Below the pieces are notes generated by a model. The model was not told where the DNA came from. It saw only the letters and a program-made list of their open reading frames with translations, and did not search any database. DNA of 64,000 bases, taken from the NCBI RefSeq assembly GCF_005280275.1, contig NZ_CP040021.1, positions 397,001 through 461,000 on the forward strand, read 5' to 3'. Below, piece after piece: positions 20,046 through 30,699 of the stretch; position 1 is the stretch's first letter, and every line of letters starts with the position of its first letter. Made by a program: the position numbers and the translations under genes. Source of the stretch: Salinivibrio kushneri. GTDB lineage: Bacteria; Pseudomonadota; Gammaproteobacteria; Enterobacterales; Vibrionaceae.

Positions 20046-20074
20046 TGGCTTGCGTGGTGATTCTTCTATATACT
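20046..20074 (+). promoter_or_regulatory. Candidate rnpB promoter
   Basis: TATACT (20069-20074) lies 10 bases before the first paired base of RNase P RNA, correct for a -10 box. The best -35 at 17-bp spacing is the weak TGGCTT (20046-20051). Confidence 0.5.
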
Positions 20075-20083
20075 CCCCCGCTC

Positions 20084-20462
<379 letters not shown>

Positions 20463-20469
20463 CATTATC

Positions 20470-20501
20470 GGGCGAGCCTTTTGGGCTCGCCCTCTCTTTT
20501 T
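20470..20501 (+). terminator. rnpB intrinsic terminator
   Basis: GGGCGAGCC (20470-20478), loop TTTTG, GGCTCGCCC (20484-20492) and then TCTCTTTTT. It lies directly after the RNase P RNA 3' end. Confidence 0.9.
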
Positions 20502-20597
20502 CAGCGTTTGAATCAGACGATTTGGTTATAACCTGATGTGATCGGTTGGCTTAGCGACTGATTAACCCGCTGAAATATCTTGTTTAATCTCCCTAAG

Positions 20598-20613
20598 TGT
20601 GATCTTTGTCACT
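20598..20613 (+). promoter_or_regulatory. CRP-like site upstream of the dcw promoter
   Basis: TGTGA-TCTTTG-TCACT (20598-20613) matches the TGTGA-N6-TCACA consensus at nine of ten positions. It is centred about 56 bp before the expected transcription start of mraZ, near the spacing of class I CRP promoters but not exactly on it. Whether CRP binds here is untested. Confidence 0.5.
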
Positions 20614-20625
20614 GTCATGGCTTGC

Positions 20626-20655
20626 TTGACTTTCTTTTTACCTGCTACGTACACT
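20626..20655 (+). promoter_or_regulatory. mraZ (dcw cluster) sigma70 promoter
   Basis: TTGACT (20626-20631) and TACACT (20650-20655), 18 bp apart. Transcription would start near 20662, exactly at the first MraZ operator repeat. It should drive the whole division/cell wall cluster. Confidence 0.65.
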
Positions 20656-20661
20656 TCTGGG

Positions 20662-20696
20662 TGGGAAAATGTGGTGTAAAGTGGATAATCTTGGTG
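20662..20696 (+). promoter_or_regulatory. MraZ operator with four TGG repeats
   Basis: TGG triplets begin at 20662 (TGGGA), 20672 (TGGTG), 20682 (TGGAT) and 20692 (TGGTG), in perfect 10-bp steps. MraZ of E. coli binds TGGGN direct repeats at 10-bp period ahead of its own gene. Placement at the transcription start fits autorepression. Confidence 0.8.
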
Positions 20697-20715
20697 AAAA
20701 AGGGAAAATAGCGCC

Positions 20716-21174
20716 ATGCTACGCGGCGTCAGTGCCATATCGGTCGACAAGAAAGGGCGACTCGCCCTACCCACTCGCTATCGCGATGGCTTAATTACCC
20801 ATTGTGACGGCCAATTTGTGTGCACGATCGATCACCAGCTCCCTTGTTTGGCCTTGTATCCTGTGCCTGAGTGGGAAGTGATTGAAGACAAGCTTGCACA
20901 GCTATCGAGCTTTCAGCCGGCAGAGCGGCGTTTACAGCGCTTGTTACTCGGTCATGCATTTGATTGTGAGATGGATGGCCAAGGCCGGCTATTGTTGTCC
21001 GCGGCGCTGCGCCAGTATGCCGGGCTTGAGGGCAAAGCGATGCTGGTGGGCCAACTCAACAAGTTTGAGATTTGGGATGAGCAAACATGGCAGGCACAAA
21101 TTCGCCAGGATATGGACACACAGGCGGAATCAACCCCGATGATCAGTGAGCGGTTAGCTGACCTCTCTCTGTAA
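20716..21174 (+). CDS. mraZ: Transcriptional regulator MraZ
   Basis: MraZ is an AbrB-fold, ring-forming DNA-binding protein that represses its own dcw promoter. The 152 residues equal the E. coli protein. Two related halves carry the DNA-contact motif DxxGR-(L/I): [16 protein letters not shown] at about 9-25 and [16 protein letters not shown] near residue 88. The start lies 20 bp past the last operator repeat, with AGGGA upstream. It is the first gene of the cluster and 16 bp ahead of rsmH. Confidence 0.97.
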   Translation: MLRGVSAISVDKKGRLALPTRYRDGLITHCDGQFVCTIDHQLPCLALYPVPEWEVIEDKLAQLSSFQPAERRLQRLLLGHAFDCEMDGQGRLLLSAALRQYAGLEGKAMLVGQLNKFEIWDEQTWQAQIRQDMDTQAESTPMISERLADLSL

Positions 21175-21190
21175 ATAATGAAGTGAACTT

Positions 21191-22141
21191 ATGTCAGAAC
21201 AGTATACCCATGTTTCCGTCCTATTGAACGAATCGGTAGACGGCCTCGCGATAAAGCCAGACGGCATTTATGTCGATGGTACCTTTGGTCGCGGCGGTCA
21301 CTCTCGCCATATCTTATCGCAGCTGGGTGAAAACGGGCGTTTGTACGCCATTGATCGCGACCCTCGCGCGATTGAAGAAGCCAGCACCATTGACGATCCT
21401 CGCTTTCAAATTATTCATGGTCCTTTTTCTGCCATCGAGGCCTATCTGCGTGACCGGGGCTTGAGTGAAAAAGTCGATGGCATCTTGCTCGATCTGGGCG
21501 TGTCGTCTCCGCAGCTGGACGATCCTAGCCGTGGATTCAGCTTTATGCATGACGGCCCTTTAGATATGCGCATGGATCCCAGTAGCGGCCAGTCAGCAGC
21601 GCAGTGGTTAGCAACCGCTAGCCCAGACGACATTGCGTGGGTGTTAAAAGTGTTTGGTGAAGAGCGTTTTGCTCGCCGGATTGCCAACGCGATTGTGCGT
21701 CATCGTGAGGACGAAGAAGCGACACCGCTTACTACCACTAACCAGCTGGCGAAGCTGATTGATCATGCGGTGCCGTTTAGAGAAAAGAAAAAGCACCCGG
21801 CAACGCGCAGTTTTCAAGCGATCCGCATTTATATCAACAGTGAATTGGATGAGATTGAGCAAGCACTGCAAGGGGCGCTGGCAAGCCTCGCCCCCGGTGG
21901 CCGTTTGTCTGTGATCAGCTTTCACTCGTTAGAAGATCGCATGGTGAAGCGCTTTATTCGCAAACAAAGTAAAGGCCCAGACGTGCCCAAAGGCGTGCCT
22001 TTGACTGAAGCGCAGATCGCGGAGCTTGGCTCGGCGGCGATGAAGCCCATTGGTAAGGCAATTAAACCGTCAGCTGATGAGGTGGCGCAAAACGCACGTG
22101 CGCGTAGTTCGGTATTACGCATCGCGGAGAAACTAGGGTAA
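21191..22141 (+). CDS. rsmH: 16S rRNA (cytosine(1402)-N4)-methyltransferase RsmH
   Basis: RsmH (MraW) methylates N4 of C1402 in 16S rRNA. The 316 residues match the family (313 in E. coli). SAM-binding motifs include [16 protein letters not shown] and [18 protein letters not shown]. Further family motifs are [14 protein letters not shown] and [15 protein letters not shown]. It stands second in the cluster, between mraZ and ftsL, the conserved order. Its stop codon is 3 bp ahead of the ftsL ATG. Confidence 0.97.
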   Translation: MSEQYTHVSVLLNESVDGLAIKPDGIYVDGTFGRGGHSRHILSQLGENGRLYAIDRDPRAIEEASTIDDPRFQIIHGPFSAIEAYLRDRGLSEKVDGILLDLGVSSPQLDDPSRGFSFMHDGPLDMRMDPSSGQSAAQWLATASPDDIAWVLKVFGEERFARRIANAIVRHREDEEATPLTTTNQLAKLIDHAVPFREKKKHPATRSFQAIRIYINSELDEIEQALQGALASLAPGGRLSVISFHSLEDRMVKRFIRKQSKGPDVPKGVPLTEAQIAELGSAAMKPIGKAIKPSADEVAQNARARSSVLRIAEKLG

Positions 22142-22144
22142 ATC

Positions 22145-22474
22145 ATGGAGCCGCGCCCCAGCCTTGCCAAACAGATTCGTCAGGACGTGCTGGCCATCGG
22201 TAAGTTGCCGTTGGGGTTGTTGGTGGCGGTGTTGCTATCAGCGATCGCTGTGGTGTCAATGACGCAATCGACGCGCAGTTTGATTGCCAAACAAGATGCG
22301 CTGCTTGAGCAGCGCGAAACGCTTGAAGTGGAGTGGCGAAATCAATTGCTGGAAGAAAACGCGTTATCAGAACACAGCCATGTGGAGGCCGTCGCGCGTG
22401 AGGATTTTGGCATGATTCGACCAACCAGTGATAACGAAGTGATCGTCAAACGATCTTTGAGTAATAGCCGGTGA
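22145..22474 (+). CDS. ftsL: Cell division protein FtsL
   Basis: FtsL is a small bitopic membrane protein that forms the FtsQLB complex and activates septal wall synthesis by FtsWI. The 109 residues have a short cytoplasmic tail, one membrane helix (about 20-40) and a periplasmic leucine-zipper-like coil (LIAKQDALLEQRETLEVEW). A short conserved end, EAVAREDFGMIRP, follows. The stop codon overlaps the GTG start of ftsI (GTGA), so the two are coupled. Confidence 0.93.
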   Translation: MEPRPSLAKQIRQDVLAIGKLPLGLLVAVLLSAIAVVSMTQSTRSLIAKQDALLEQRETLEVEWRNQLLEENALSEHSHVEAVAREDFGMIRPTSDNEVIVKRSLSNSR

Positions 22475-24237
22475 AAAAACGTTCTAGCAAGCCTGCCAAT
22501 CGCCGTACACCGAAAGCGCCACCTGTGCTGATCCAGTGGCGCTTTGGCCTTATTTGCGCGTTTATCGCCTTGGCCTTGGTCGCACTGGTGGCACGTGCGG
22601 CGTATATCCAAGTGATTGAGCCCGATAGGCTGCGTCATGAGGGGGACTTGCGCTCAGTACGGGTTGAACAAGTGCATTCCGCGCGTGGGATGATTGAAGA
22701 CCGCCAAGGTGAGCCGTTGGCGGTCAGTGTCCCCGTGCAAGCGGTGTGGGCCGATCCGGTGACCGTATTTAAACACCAGGGGCTCAACAACGTTGAACGC
22801 TGGTACGCGCTGGCTGATGTACTGGGCCTAGACCGCCAGGCGCTGATTGACAAAATTCAAGCGAATCGCAAGCGGCGTTTTGTTTATCTGCAGCGCCAAG
22901 TACGCCCCGCAATGGCTGCGTATGTAAACAAGCTCGACTTGCCCGGTGTCGGTCTTAAAGCCGAGTCCCGCCGTTTTTATCCTAGTGCTGAGGTAAGTGC
23001 CCACTTAGTGGGGATGACAGGCATTGACGGCCATGGCTTGGAAGGGATTGAACGGCGGTTTGATGACTGGCTTGCTGGAGAGCATGGCAAGCGCACTGTG
23101 CGCAAAGACAGATTTGGCCGTGTGGTCGAGCACATTGCCACCGAAGACAAAAAAGAAGGCCAATCGCTCACGCTCAGCATCGACCAGCGTTTGCAAGCCA
23201 TCGCTTACCGTGCAATTAAGCAAGCGGTGGCTGATTATCGCGCCACGTCCGGTTCGTTGGTGATGGTGGATGTCAAAACCGGCGAAGTGATGGCCATGGT
23301 TAACGCTCCCTCTTATAACCCTAACAACCGCAGCTCGCTGAAAAGCTTTAATATGCGTAACCGCGCGATCACTGACGTGTTTGAACCGGGCTCAACCATG
23401 AAACCCTTTGTGGTGCTCACTGCGTTGGAAAACGGGGTCGCGGATATGGACACCGTAATAGATACCGGTAATGGCATCATGCAAATCGGGGGCAGTCGCG
23501 TGCGGGATGTCTCCAAAGTGGGTAAAGCCAATCTCGCACGGATCCTCAAAAAGTCGAGCAACATCGGTGTCAGTAAGCTGTCGTTGGCGATGCCCGTGGA
23601 AACCCTGTTGGGCGAATACGGTAGCTTTGGCCTCGGGGCAAGTACTGGCGTCGAGTTGGTAGGTGAATCGGTAGGGCACTTCCCCTCACGCCGCCGCTGG
23701 TCAGACTTTGAACGGGCGACGCTGGCCTTTGGATATGGATTGTCAGTGACGCCGGCGCAACTGGCGCGTGCCTATGCCACGCTCGGCTCGTTGGGCATCA
23801 ATCGACCGCTGAGTATTTTAAAGCGCGAGGGAGTGACTGAAGGGAAACAAGTCGCCTCGCGTGCAAATGTGTATAAAGTGCTGCAAATGCTAGAGGGCGT
23901 GACCCAAGAAGGCGGGAGTGCACGCCGTGCTGCGGTGGACGGTTACCGAGTCGGGGCGAAAACTGGTACCGCGAAAGTGGCAGTAGCGGGCGGTTATGGC
24001 GATGAGTATATCGGTTATACCGCGGGCCTGGCACCGATTAGTGATCCCAGACTGGCGATGGTGGTGGTGATCAACGAGCCACAAGGCGACAAGTATTATG
24101 GTGGCCAGGTGGCGGCGCCGGTGTTTTCTGATGTGATGAAAAGCGCGCTCCAGATCTTAAACATTGCACCGGATGCGGGCACAGGCCCTGAGTTACAAGT
24201 GGCTAAGTATGCAAGTGAAGTGAACCAGAATGAATGA
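22471..24237 (+). CDS. ftsI: Septal peptidoglycan transpeptidase FtsI (PBP3)
   Basis: FtsI crosslinks septal peptidoglycan together with the glycosyltransferase FtsW. The 588 residues equal the E. coli protein. It has a GTG start overlapping ftsL, a single membrane helix (about 28-48) and a pedestal domain. The penicillin-binding active site has S308-T-M-K311 in FEPGSTMKPF, S362-S-N364 and K497-T-G-T in VGAKTGT. It ends AKYASEVNQNE after a processing-site-like tail. The last eight bases overlap murE. Confidence 0.98.
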   Translation: MKKRSSKPANRRTPKAPPVLIQWRFGLICAFIALALVALVARAAYIQVIEPDRLRHEGDLRSVRVEQVHSARGMIEDRQGEPLAVSVPVQAVWADPVTVFKHQGLNNVERWYALADVLGLDRQALIDKIQANRKRRFVYLQRQVRPAMAAYVNKLDLPGVGLKAESRRFYPSAEVSAHLVGMTGIDGHGLEGIERRFDDWLAGEHGKRTVRKDRFGRVVEHIATEDKKEGQSLTLSIDQRLQAIAYRAIKQAVADYRATSGSLVMVDVKTGEVMAMVNAPSYNPNNRSSLKSFNMRNRAITDVFEPGSTMKPFVVLTALENGVADMDTVIDTGNGIMQIGGSRVRDVSKVGKANLARILKKSSNIGVSKLSLAMPVETLLGEYGSFGLGASTGVELVGESVGHFPSRRRWSDFERATLAFGYGLSVTPAQLARAYATLGSLGINRPLSILKREGVTEGKQVASRANVYKVLQMLEGVTQEGGSARRAAVDGYRVGAKTGTAKVAVAGGYGDEYIGYTAGLAPISDPRLAMVVVINEPQGDKYYGGQVAAPVFSDVMKSALQILNIAPDAGTGPELQVAKYASEVNQNE

Positions 24238-25696
24238 TTTAAACCAATGGCTGAGTCCGTGGCTGGCCGATGCGCCGAGCGTCCCAGTCAAGCAGATGAC
24301 ACTCGACAGTCGCTGCGTCGGTGATGGAGATGTGTTTGTGGCGGTGCAAGGCCATCAGGTCGATGGTCGCCAGTTTATTCAGGCTGCGATTGATGCAAGC
24401 GCGGTGGCCGTGGTGCAACAAGGTGAAAACGACCAGATAGCCTGGCGCGATCAAGTGCCAGTGATCAGCCTGCGCGCGTTACCTCATGCGCTCTCTGCGA
24501 TGGCGGCGCGCTTTTATCAGGATCCTCAGCAACACCTCGGGTTGATTGGTGTCACCGGAACCAATGGCAAAACCACGGTGTCGCAACTGATTGCTCAGTG
24601 GCTTGACGCGCTCGATCAACGCACAGCCGTGATGGGTACCACGGGCAACGGCTTTATTGGTGCGCTGAAAGCCGCTGACAACACCACTGGGGACGCGATT
24701 AGTATTCAAGCGCAATTAGCCGATTTTGTTCAGCAAGGGGCCAGCCATGTCGCGATGGAAGTGTCATCGCACGGTTTGGTGCAAGGGCGCGTGGCCAGCC
24801 TTGCCTTTGATGCCGCGGTATTTACCAATTTAAGTCATGATCACCTTGACTACCACGGCACCCTCGACGCCTACGCCGAGGCGAAAAAGCAACTGTTTGC
24901 GTTAGGCTCGCCACTTAAAGTCATCAATGCGGATGATAGTGTTGGTCGCTCCTGGCTACAGCAATGGCCAGAGGCTATCGCGGTCGCCATGGACGCAGCT
25001 TCACTGGAAGCCCACAAAGGCCGATTTGTGCGCGCGACCTCGGTCGCCTATGCCAGCGACGGTGTGCGGGTGCAGATCGACTCATCCTGGGGACAAGGCG
25101 AGATCCATGCCGCATTAGTGGGAGATTTTAATGTCAGCAATTTGCTAGTGAGCTTGGCGACCTTATTGGGGCTGGGCTACCCATTAGCACCGTTATTGGC
25201 GGTGGCCCCGCAGTTGCAAGCTGTCACAGGGCGGATGGAGGTTTTTCTCGCTGCTGACAAACCGACCGTCGTGGTTGATTATGCTCACACGCCCGATGCG
25301 CTGGAGAAAGCGCTGCTTGCGTTGCGACGTCATTGTAAAGGCGCGCTGTGGTGCATCTTTGGCTGCGGCGGCGACCGGGATACACGCAAGCGGCCGCTAA
25401 TGGCCCGTTTGGCTGAGCAGCACGCCGATCATGTGGTATTGACCAACGATAATCCACGTAGCGAAGATCCTGAGACTATTACTCAAGACATGCTTACGGG
25501 GATGCTGGCGCCAGAGCACGTGTGGGTGAAGCATGATCGTGCCGACGCGGTGACTCAGGTCATTCAACAAGCGAACACTGATGACATTGTCCTGATTGCA
25601 GGCAAGGGTCATGAAGATTACCAAATTTTGGCGCACGGCAAGGTGCATTATTCCGACCGAGAGACGGTGGCGGCACAACTCAAGGAGTTATCATGA
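24230..25696 (+). CDS. murE: UDP-MurNAc-L-Ala-D-Glu:meso-DAP ligase
   Basis: MurE adds meso-diaminopimelate to the peptidoglycan precursor at the cost of ATP. The 488 residues match the family (495 in E. coli). The ATP-binding loop is GVTGTNGKTTVSQL, followed by TNLSHDHLDYHGT and the meso-DAP-recognising DNPRSEDPE. Lysine-adding enzymes carry a different motif, so the wall is of the DAP type. The start lies inside the 3' end of ftsI and the stop codon overlaps the murF ATG (ATGA). Confidence 0.97.
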   Translation: MNDLNQWLSPWLADAPSVPVKQMTLDSRCVGDGDVFVAVQGHQVDGRQFIQAAIDASAVAVVQQGENDQIAWRDQVPVISLRALPHALSAMAARFYQDPQQHLGLIGVTGTNGKTTVSQLIAQWLDALDQRTAVMGTTGNGFIGALKAADNTTGDAISIQAQLADFVQQGASHVAMEVSSHGLVQGRVASLAFDAAVFTNLSHDHLDYHGTLDAYAEAKKQLFALGSPLKVINADDSVGRSWLQQWPEAIAVAMDAASLEAHKGRFVRATSVAYASDGVRVQIDSSWGQGEIHAALVGDFNVSNLLVSLATLLGLGYPLAPLLAVAPQLQAVTGRMEVFLAADKPTVVVDYAHTPDALEKALLALRRHCKGALWCIFGCGGDRDTRKRPLMARLAEQHADHVVLTNDNPRSEDPETITQDMLTGMLAPEHVWVKHDRADAVTQVIQQANTDDIVLIAGKGHEDYQILAHGKVHYSDRETVAAQLKELS

Positions 25697-27060
25697 TTCG
25701 GACCTCACTCGATACGCTTGCGCATGCGGTGAACGCGACGATATTGCATCGAGAGCTTGTGCCTGAAGATGACCAGATTGGGGCGATCACCACAGATACC
25801 CGCGAGCTTGGCGAAGGGGCGATGTTTGTTGCCTTAAAAGGGGAGCGCTTTGATGGCCATGACTTTGCAGAGCAAGCAAAAGCGGCTGGTGCAGCGGCGA
25901 TAGTGGTCGATCGTCCGCTGGATGTCGCGATACCCCAATTGCGGGTGGATGACACGCGTATTGCCCTTGGCCAACTCGGGGCGTGGGTAAAAAGCCAGTG
26001 TCAGGTACCCACCATTGCCATCACCGGCAGCTGTGGCAAAACCACGGTAAAGCAAATGCTGGCGGCTATTCTGGCACAAAAAGGCCCGACCCTAGCTACT
26101 GCGGGCAATTTTAATAATGATATTGGGGTGCCATTGACCCTGTTTCGACTGACCCCTGAGCACCAATATGCAGTGATTGAGCTGGGGGCGAACCATATTG
26201 GCGAAATCGCCTACACCACGTCGTTGGTGAAACCGGATATTGCTATGGTAACCAACCTTGCCGCCGCGCATCTTGAGGGGTTTGGCTCAATGGAAGGGGT
26301 GGCGATTGCCAAAGGTGAGATCTACCAAGGTTTGCCAGAAGGTGGCATTGCACTGGTGAATCAACATAGCCACGGCGACGAAAAGTGGCAAGCGGTGCTG
26401 GCCGACAAGCAGGTGATCCCCGTCACTGACACCGAAGCGGCGCCACTGAAGTTGATAGATAGCACGCTCACCGATGCCGGCTGTTATCAAATCACCTTAA
26501 ATGATGGCCAGATGCAAAAAACGGTCACCTTGCCATTACCCGGGGTGCACAATATCACTAATGCACTGATGGCCGCCTGCGCGGCGATGCAGCTGCCGGG
26601 CGTGGGGTTAGACGATGTGGTGAGCGGCTTAGCAGCGATGGAAAATGCCGCGGGGCGCACCCAGGTCACTGAGCCTCGACCAGGCTTGAGGTTGATTGAT
26701 GACACCTATAACGCCAGTGTGCCGGCAATGAAATCCGCGATTGATGTGCTGGCCAGCTACCCAGGGGAGCGTTGGCTCATTGTGGGCGATATGGCTGAGC
26801 TGGGGCAATACAGTGAACAAATGCACCGTGAAGTGGGAGAGCATGCTGAAAAGGCAGAGTTAGACCGCGTGTTCACGACCGGAAACGATAGCCGTGTGAT
26901 CAGCGAATGCTGTGGCGGTGACCATTTTGATAGTAAAGAGGCGCTCATTGCGCACGTAGTAGCCATGATAAACACACAGACACCTGACACAATTTTAATT
27001 AAAGGCGCTCGCGGGATGGCGATGGAAGCCGTTGTTGCCGCCATCAAGGAGGCTTGCTAA
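25693..27060 (+). CDS. murF: UDP-MurNAc-tripeptide:D-Ala-D-Ala ligase
   Basis: MurF completes the muramyl pentapeptide by adding D-Ala-D-Ala. The 455 residues fit the family (452 in E. coli). The ATP loop is [14 protein letters not shown], followed by [26 protein letters not shown] and [16 protein letters not shown]. The D-Ala-D-Ala ligase gene ddlB, part of the cluster in enterobacteria, is not beside it. The stop codon shares one base with the mraY ATG (TAATG). Confidence 0.97.
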   Translation: MIRTSLDTLAHAVNATILHRELVPEDDQIGAITTDTRELGEGAMFVALKGERFDGHDFAEQAKAAGAAAIVVDRPLDVAIPQLRVDDTRIALGQLGAWVKSQCQVPTIAITGSCGKTTVKQMLAAILAQKGPTLATAGNFNNDIGVPLTLFRLTPEHQYAVIELGANHIGEIAYTTSLVKPDIAMVTNLAAAHLEGFGSMEGVAIAKGEIYQGLPEGGIALVNQHSHGDEKWQAVLADKQVIPVTDTEAAPLKLIDSTLTDAGCYQITLNDGQMQKTVTLPLPGVHNITNALMAACAAMQLPGVGLDDVVSGLAAMENAAGRTQVTEPRPGLRLIDDTYNASVPAMKSAIDVLASYPGERWLIVGDMAELGQYSEQMHREVGEHAEKAELDRVFTTGNDSRVISECCGGDHFDSKEALIAHVVAMINTQTPDTILIKGARGMAMEAVVAAIKEAC

Positions 27061-28142
27061 TGCTTTTATGGTTAGCGGAGGCGCTACAAAACCTTTTACC
27101 CTCGATGCGGTTGTTTGAATACCTGACGTTCCGAGCGATTGTGAGTGCCTTAACCGCACTATTGTTCTCGCTATGGGCCGGGCCGCGTTTGATTAAACGC
27201 CTACAATCGATGCAAATTGGCCAAGTGGTGCGCGAAGAAGGCCCTGAATCTCACTTTAGCAAGCGTGGTACGCCGACCATGGGCGGGGTGCTGATTGTTG
27301 CTGCCATCAGTTTAACCGTCTTTTTATGGGCGGACTTGGCTAACCCTTATGTGTGGGCGGTGATGGTTGTCCTGCTCGGCTATGGCGCGGTGGGCTTTGT
27401 CGATGATTATCGCAAAGTGGTGCGCAAAAATACCGATGGCTTGGTCGCGCGCTGGAAGTATTTCTGGCAATCTGCCATTGCGTTAGGGGTGGCGTTTGCC
27501 CTGTATGCGCACGGCAAGGACACCGCAGCCACTCAGTTGGTGGTGCCGTTTTTCAAAGACGTGATGCCGCAGCTTGGCCTGTTTTATGTGGTCTTTACCT
27601 ACTTTGTGATTGTCGGCACCAGCAATGCGGTGAACCTGACGGATGGCCTCGATGGGTTGGCGATTTTGCCCACCGTGATGGTCGCCGGTGGGTTTGCCTT
27701 TATTGCGTGGGCAACCGGGAACGTCAACTTTGCCAGCTACCTGCATATTCCGTATATCCAATACAGCAGTGAGCTGGTAGTGGTATGTGCTGCGATTGTC
27801 GGGGCGGGGCTGGGCTTTTTGTGGTTTAACACCTACCCGGCGCAAGTATTTATGGGGGATGTGGGCTCGCTGGCATTAGGCGGCGCGCTCGGCACCATCG
27901 CGGTATTGGTGCGTCAAGAGCTGCTACTGATCATCATGGGCGGGGTGTTCGTGATGGAAACTGTATCGGTGATCTTACAGGTCGGTTCTTATAAATTGCG
28001 TGGTCAGCGCATTTTTCGCATGGCACCGATTCATCACCACTATGAGCTAAAAGGCTGGCCGGAGCCGCGAGTGATCGTGCGCTTTTGGATCATTTCGTTG
28101 ATGCTGGTGCTGATTGCGCTGGCCACACTCAAGGTACGCTAA
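27060..28142 (+). CDS. mraY: Phospho-MurNAc-pentapeptide transferase MraY
   Basis: MraY transfers phospho-MurNAc-pentapeptide to undecaprenyl phosphate, making lipid I at the inner membrane. With ATG 27060 the protein has 360 residues, identical in length to E. coli MraY. An in-frame TTG two codons earlier is an alternative. About ten membrane helices are visible. Catalytic signatures are [39 protein letters not shown] and [12 protein letters not shown]. Confidence 0.97.
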   Translation: MLLWLAEALQNLLPSMRLFEYLTFRAIVSALTALLFSLWAGPRLIKRLQSMQIGQVVREEGPESHFSKRGTPTMGGVLIVAAISLTVFLWADLANPYVWAVMVVLLGYGAVGFVDDYRKVVRKNTDGLVARWKYFWQSAIALGVAFALYAHGKDTAATQLVVPFFKDVMPQLGLFYVVFTYFVIVGTSNAVNLTDGLDGLAILPTVMVAGGFAFIAWATGNVNFASYLHIPYIQYSSELVVVCAAIVGAGLGFLWFNTYPAQVFMGDVGSLALGGALGTIAVLVRQELLLIIMGGVFVMETVSVILQVGSYKLRGQRIFRMAPIHHHYELKGWPEPRVIVRFWIISLMLVLIALATLKVR

Positions 28143-28144
28143 TC

Positions 28145-29497
28145 ATGCCAGCCGCGAGCCAGCATTCATTAACCGAATTTCGCCATATTGTTGTGATGGG
28201 CTTGGGCGTGACCGGCCTGTCGGTGGTGCGTTTTATTGCGCGCCATCACGCTAAGGCATGTATCCGCGTGATGGACTCGCGCATGCAGCCGCCGGGGCAA
28301 GACCAACTGCCAGATAACGTCGAGTTGCACACTGGCAGTTGGCAGGCGCAGTGGTTAGCCGATGCCGACTTGGTCGTTACTAACCCAGGGATATCGCTGC
28401 AGACGCCAGCGTTGGCGCCAGTCCATGCAGCAGGAACGCCTATTGTGGGAGACATTGAGCTATTTGCCTGGTACTGCGATAAGCCGGTCGTGGCGATCAC
28501 TGGCTCCAACGGCAAAAGCACCGTCACAGCGCTGGTGGGCGAAATGGCGAAAGCGAGCGGGATTGACGTCGGAGTGGGTGGCAATATCGGTGTCGCGGCG
28601 TTGGATTTGCTCGACCGCGGTCACGAGCTGTATGTGTTAGAGCTGTCTAGCTTTCAACTCGAAACTACCGACTCGCTGGTTCTAGATGGCGCGGCCTTTT
28701 TGAACTTCTCTGAAGATCATATGGATAGATACGACAGCTTGGCCGATTATCGTGCCGCCAAGTGCCGTATTTTCACCCATGCGACTACCCTGATCGCCAA
28801 TGCCGATGATCCGCAAACGCACGATGATCTGCAAACGAACACCGCCTCCTCCATGCGTCTATTTGGTTTTCATCAAGGTGACTATTGCCTTATCACCGAC
28901 CAAGGTGAGGCATGGTTAGCGGCACACGGCCAGCCACTGCTTCCCGTCTCTTCACTGGGACTGGTGGGCCGTCACAACGTGGCGAATGGGCTGGCGGCCA
29001 TGGCGCTGGCTGACAGTGTCGGCATTAGTCAGCAAGGGCAAAAAGCAGCACTCAGTACGTACGCTGGCCTTCCGCATCGTTGTCAAAAAGTCGCCAAGCA
29101 TCAGGGCGTGCTGTGGGTTAATGATTCAAAGGCTACCAATGTGGCTAGCACTTTGGCCGCACTCGATGGCCTAGATATTGAAGGGCGGTTACACCTGTTG
29201 CTCGGGGGCGATGGTAAAGGCGCCGACTTTAGTCTGTTGCAACCTGGGTTGGCGACGCTGGACGTGTCGCTTTACTGCTTTGGCAAAGATAAAACGCAGC
29301 TGGCGGCGCTCGATAACACGGCGCAGTGTGTGGAAACGCTGCACCAAGCGGTCGATGCAGCGGCTTACCAAGCCTGTGCCGGCGACATGGTGCTGTTATC
29401 ACCCGCTTGTTCAAGCTTGGATCAGTTCACTCATTTTGCTGCCCGTGGGGATGCTTTTATCGCCGAGGTAGAATCGATGATCGCGAGGCAGACATGA
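28145..29497 (+). CDS. murD: UDP-MurNAc-L-alanine:D-glutamate ligase
   Basis: MurD adds D-glutamate to UDP-MurNAc-L-alanine. The 450 residues fit the family (438 in E. coli). An N-terminal Rossmann domain ([19 protein letters not shown]), the ATP loop [30 protein letters not shown] and [16 protein letters not shown] are present. ATG 28145 is chosen because it lies two bases after the mraY stop codon. The frame stays open upstream inside mraY only in an unlikely reading. It overlaps ftsW by ATGA. Confidence 0.96.
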   Translation: MPAASQHSLTEFRHIVVMGLGVTGLSVVRFIARHHAKACIRVMDSRMQPPGQDQLPDNVELHTGSWQAQWLADADLVVTNPGISLQTPALAPVHAAGTPIVGDIELFAWYCDKPVVAITGSNGKSTVTALVGEMAKASGIDVGVGGNIGVAALDLLDRGHELYVLELSSFQLETTDSLVLDGAAFLNFSEDHMDRYDSLADYRAAKCRIFTHATTLIANADDPQTHDDLQTNTASSMRLFGFHQGDYCLITDQGEAWLAAHGQPLLPVSSLGLVGRHNVANGLAAMALADSVGISQQGQKAALSTYAGLPHRCQKVAKHQGVLWVNDSKATNVASTLAALDGLDIEGRLHLLLGGDGKGADFSLLQPGLATLDVSLYCFGKDKTQLAALDNTAQCVETLHQAVDAAAYQACAGDMVLLSPACSSLDQFTHFAARGDAFIAEVESMIARQT

Positions 29498-30699
29498 CTG
29501 TAAGCCGACTTCCTCAATTCTGCTGGCAGTGGCTTCGGACGCCGTCTCCGGGCGTGTTGTATGACCGCCAATTGGTCTGGACGTCGCTGCTGTTAATGGT
29601 TATTGGGTTAGTCATGGTGACCTCGGCCTCCTTGCCAGTGGGGCTTAGGCTGGCGGATGCGCCTTTTTTGTTTGCCAAACGTCATGCCTTTTATCTGGCG
29701 GTCGCCATCGCCGCCTCCGTGGTAGTGATGTACATCCCCGTGCATTGGTGGCAGCGCTATAGCGGCTATATGTTATTGCTCTCGTCGCTATTGTTACTGG
29801 CGGTGCTTGCCGTGGGTCGGTCTGTCAATGGTGCCGCGCGCTGGATCTCTGTGGCTGGGATCAATATTCAGCCAGCAGAGATCGCCAAGTTATCCCTATT
29901 TGTCTTTTTAGCCGGGTATCTGGTGCGCCGCCATGGTGAGGTGCGTGAACATTTTCGTGGCTTTGCGAAGCCCTTGGCGGTGCTGTTGTTCTTCGCAAGC
30001 TTATTGTTGGCGCAACCTGATTTAGGCTCGGTGGTGGTGATGTTTGTCACCACCGTGGGGATGTTATTTATCGCAGGGGCCAAGCTGTGGCAGTTTATTG
30101 CACTGCTGATCACCGGGTTGACCTTGGTCGGGGGCTTGATTGTCGCTGAGCCTTACCGAGTTCGCCGTGTCACTGCCTTTTTAGACCCCTGGCAAGATCC
30201 GTTTGGCAGTGGCTATCAGCTAACCCAGTCTTTGATGGCATTTGGTCGCGGGGATTGGTTTGGACAAGGGCTCGGTAATTCCATTCAAAAACTGGAATAT
30301 TTGCCAGAAGCGCATACCGATTTCGTGTTTGCGGTGATTGCTGAAGAGCTTGGCTTGGTGGGCGTCAGCGTCATTTTGTGTTTGATTTTCTACTTGGTGT
30401 TTAAAGCCTTATTTATTGGTAAGCGTTGCCTTGAGCAAAACCAACTCTTTGGCGGCTTTCTTGCCTTCGGGATTGGGATCTGGTTTGCGTTCCAAACCAT
30501 GGTCAACGTAGGCGCTGCCGCTGGCATGCTCCCGACCAAAGGCTTGACTTTGCCATTGATCAGTTATGGGGGCTCCAGTCTGGTCATCATGGCGGTGGCA
30601 GTGGCACTGCTATTGCGCATTGATCACGAGTACCGCTTAGCCACGTCGCAAGCGCACCAAAGAAACCCTTATCAAGGTAAAGAACAGAATAATGAGTAA
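29494..30699 (+). CDS. ftsW: Septal peptidoglycan glycosyltransferase FtsW
   Basis: FtsW is the SEDS-family polymerase that extends septal glycan strands with FtsI. The 401-residue protein from ATG 29494 has ten membrane helices. It shows the SEDS signatures [34 protein letters not shown] and [14 protein letters not shown]. The frame is open far upstream (to 29326), but that part overlaps murD in another phase and the ATGA overlap gives the normal start. It overlaps murG by eight bases. Confidence 0.96.
   Translation: MTVSRLPQFCWQWLRTPSPGVLYDRQLVWTSLLLMVIGLVMVTSASLPVGLRLADAPFLFAKRHAFYLAVAIAASVVVMYIPVHWWQRYSGYMLLLSSLLLLAVLAVGRSVNGAARWISVAGINIQPAEIAKLSLFVFLAGYLVRRHGEVREHFRGFAKPLAVLLFFASLLLAQPDLGSVVVMFVTTVGMLFIAGAKLWQFIALLITGLTLVGGLIVAEPYRVRRVTAFLDPWQDPFGSGYQLTQSLMAFGRGDWFGQGLGNSIQKLEYLPEAHTDFVFAVIAEELGLVGVSVILCLIFYLVFKALFIGKRCLEQNQLFGGFLAFGIGIWFAFQTMVNVGAAAGMLPTKGLTLPLISYGGSSLVIMAVAVALLLRIDHEYRLATSQAHQRNPYQGKEQNNE

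Noticed and set aside
29326-29493. Upstream extension of FtsW
   Set aside because: The extension is murD read in another frame; the ATGA overlap start at 29494 is normal for the cluster.
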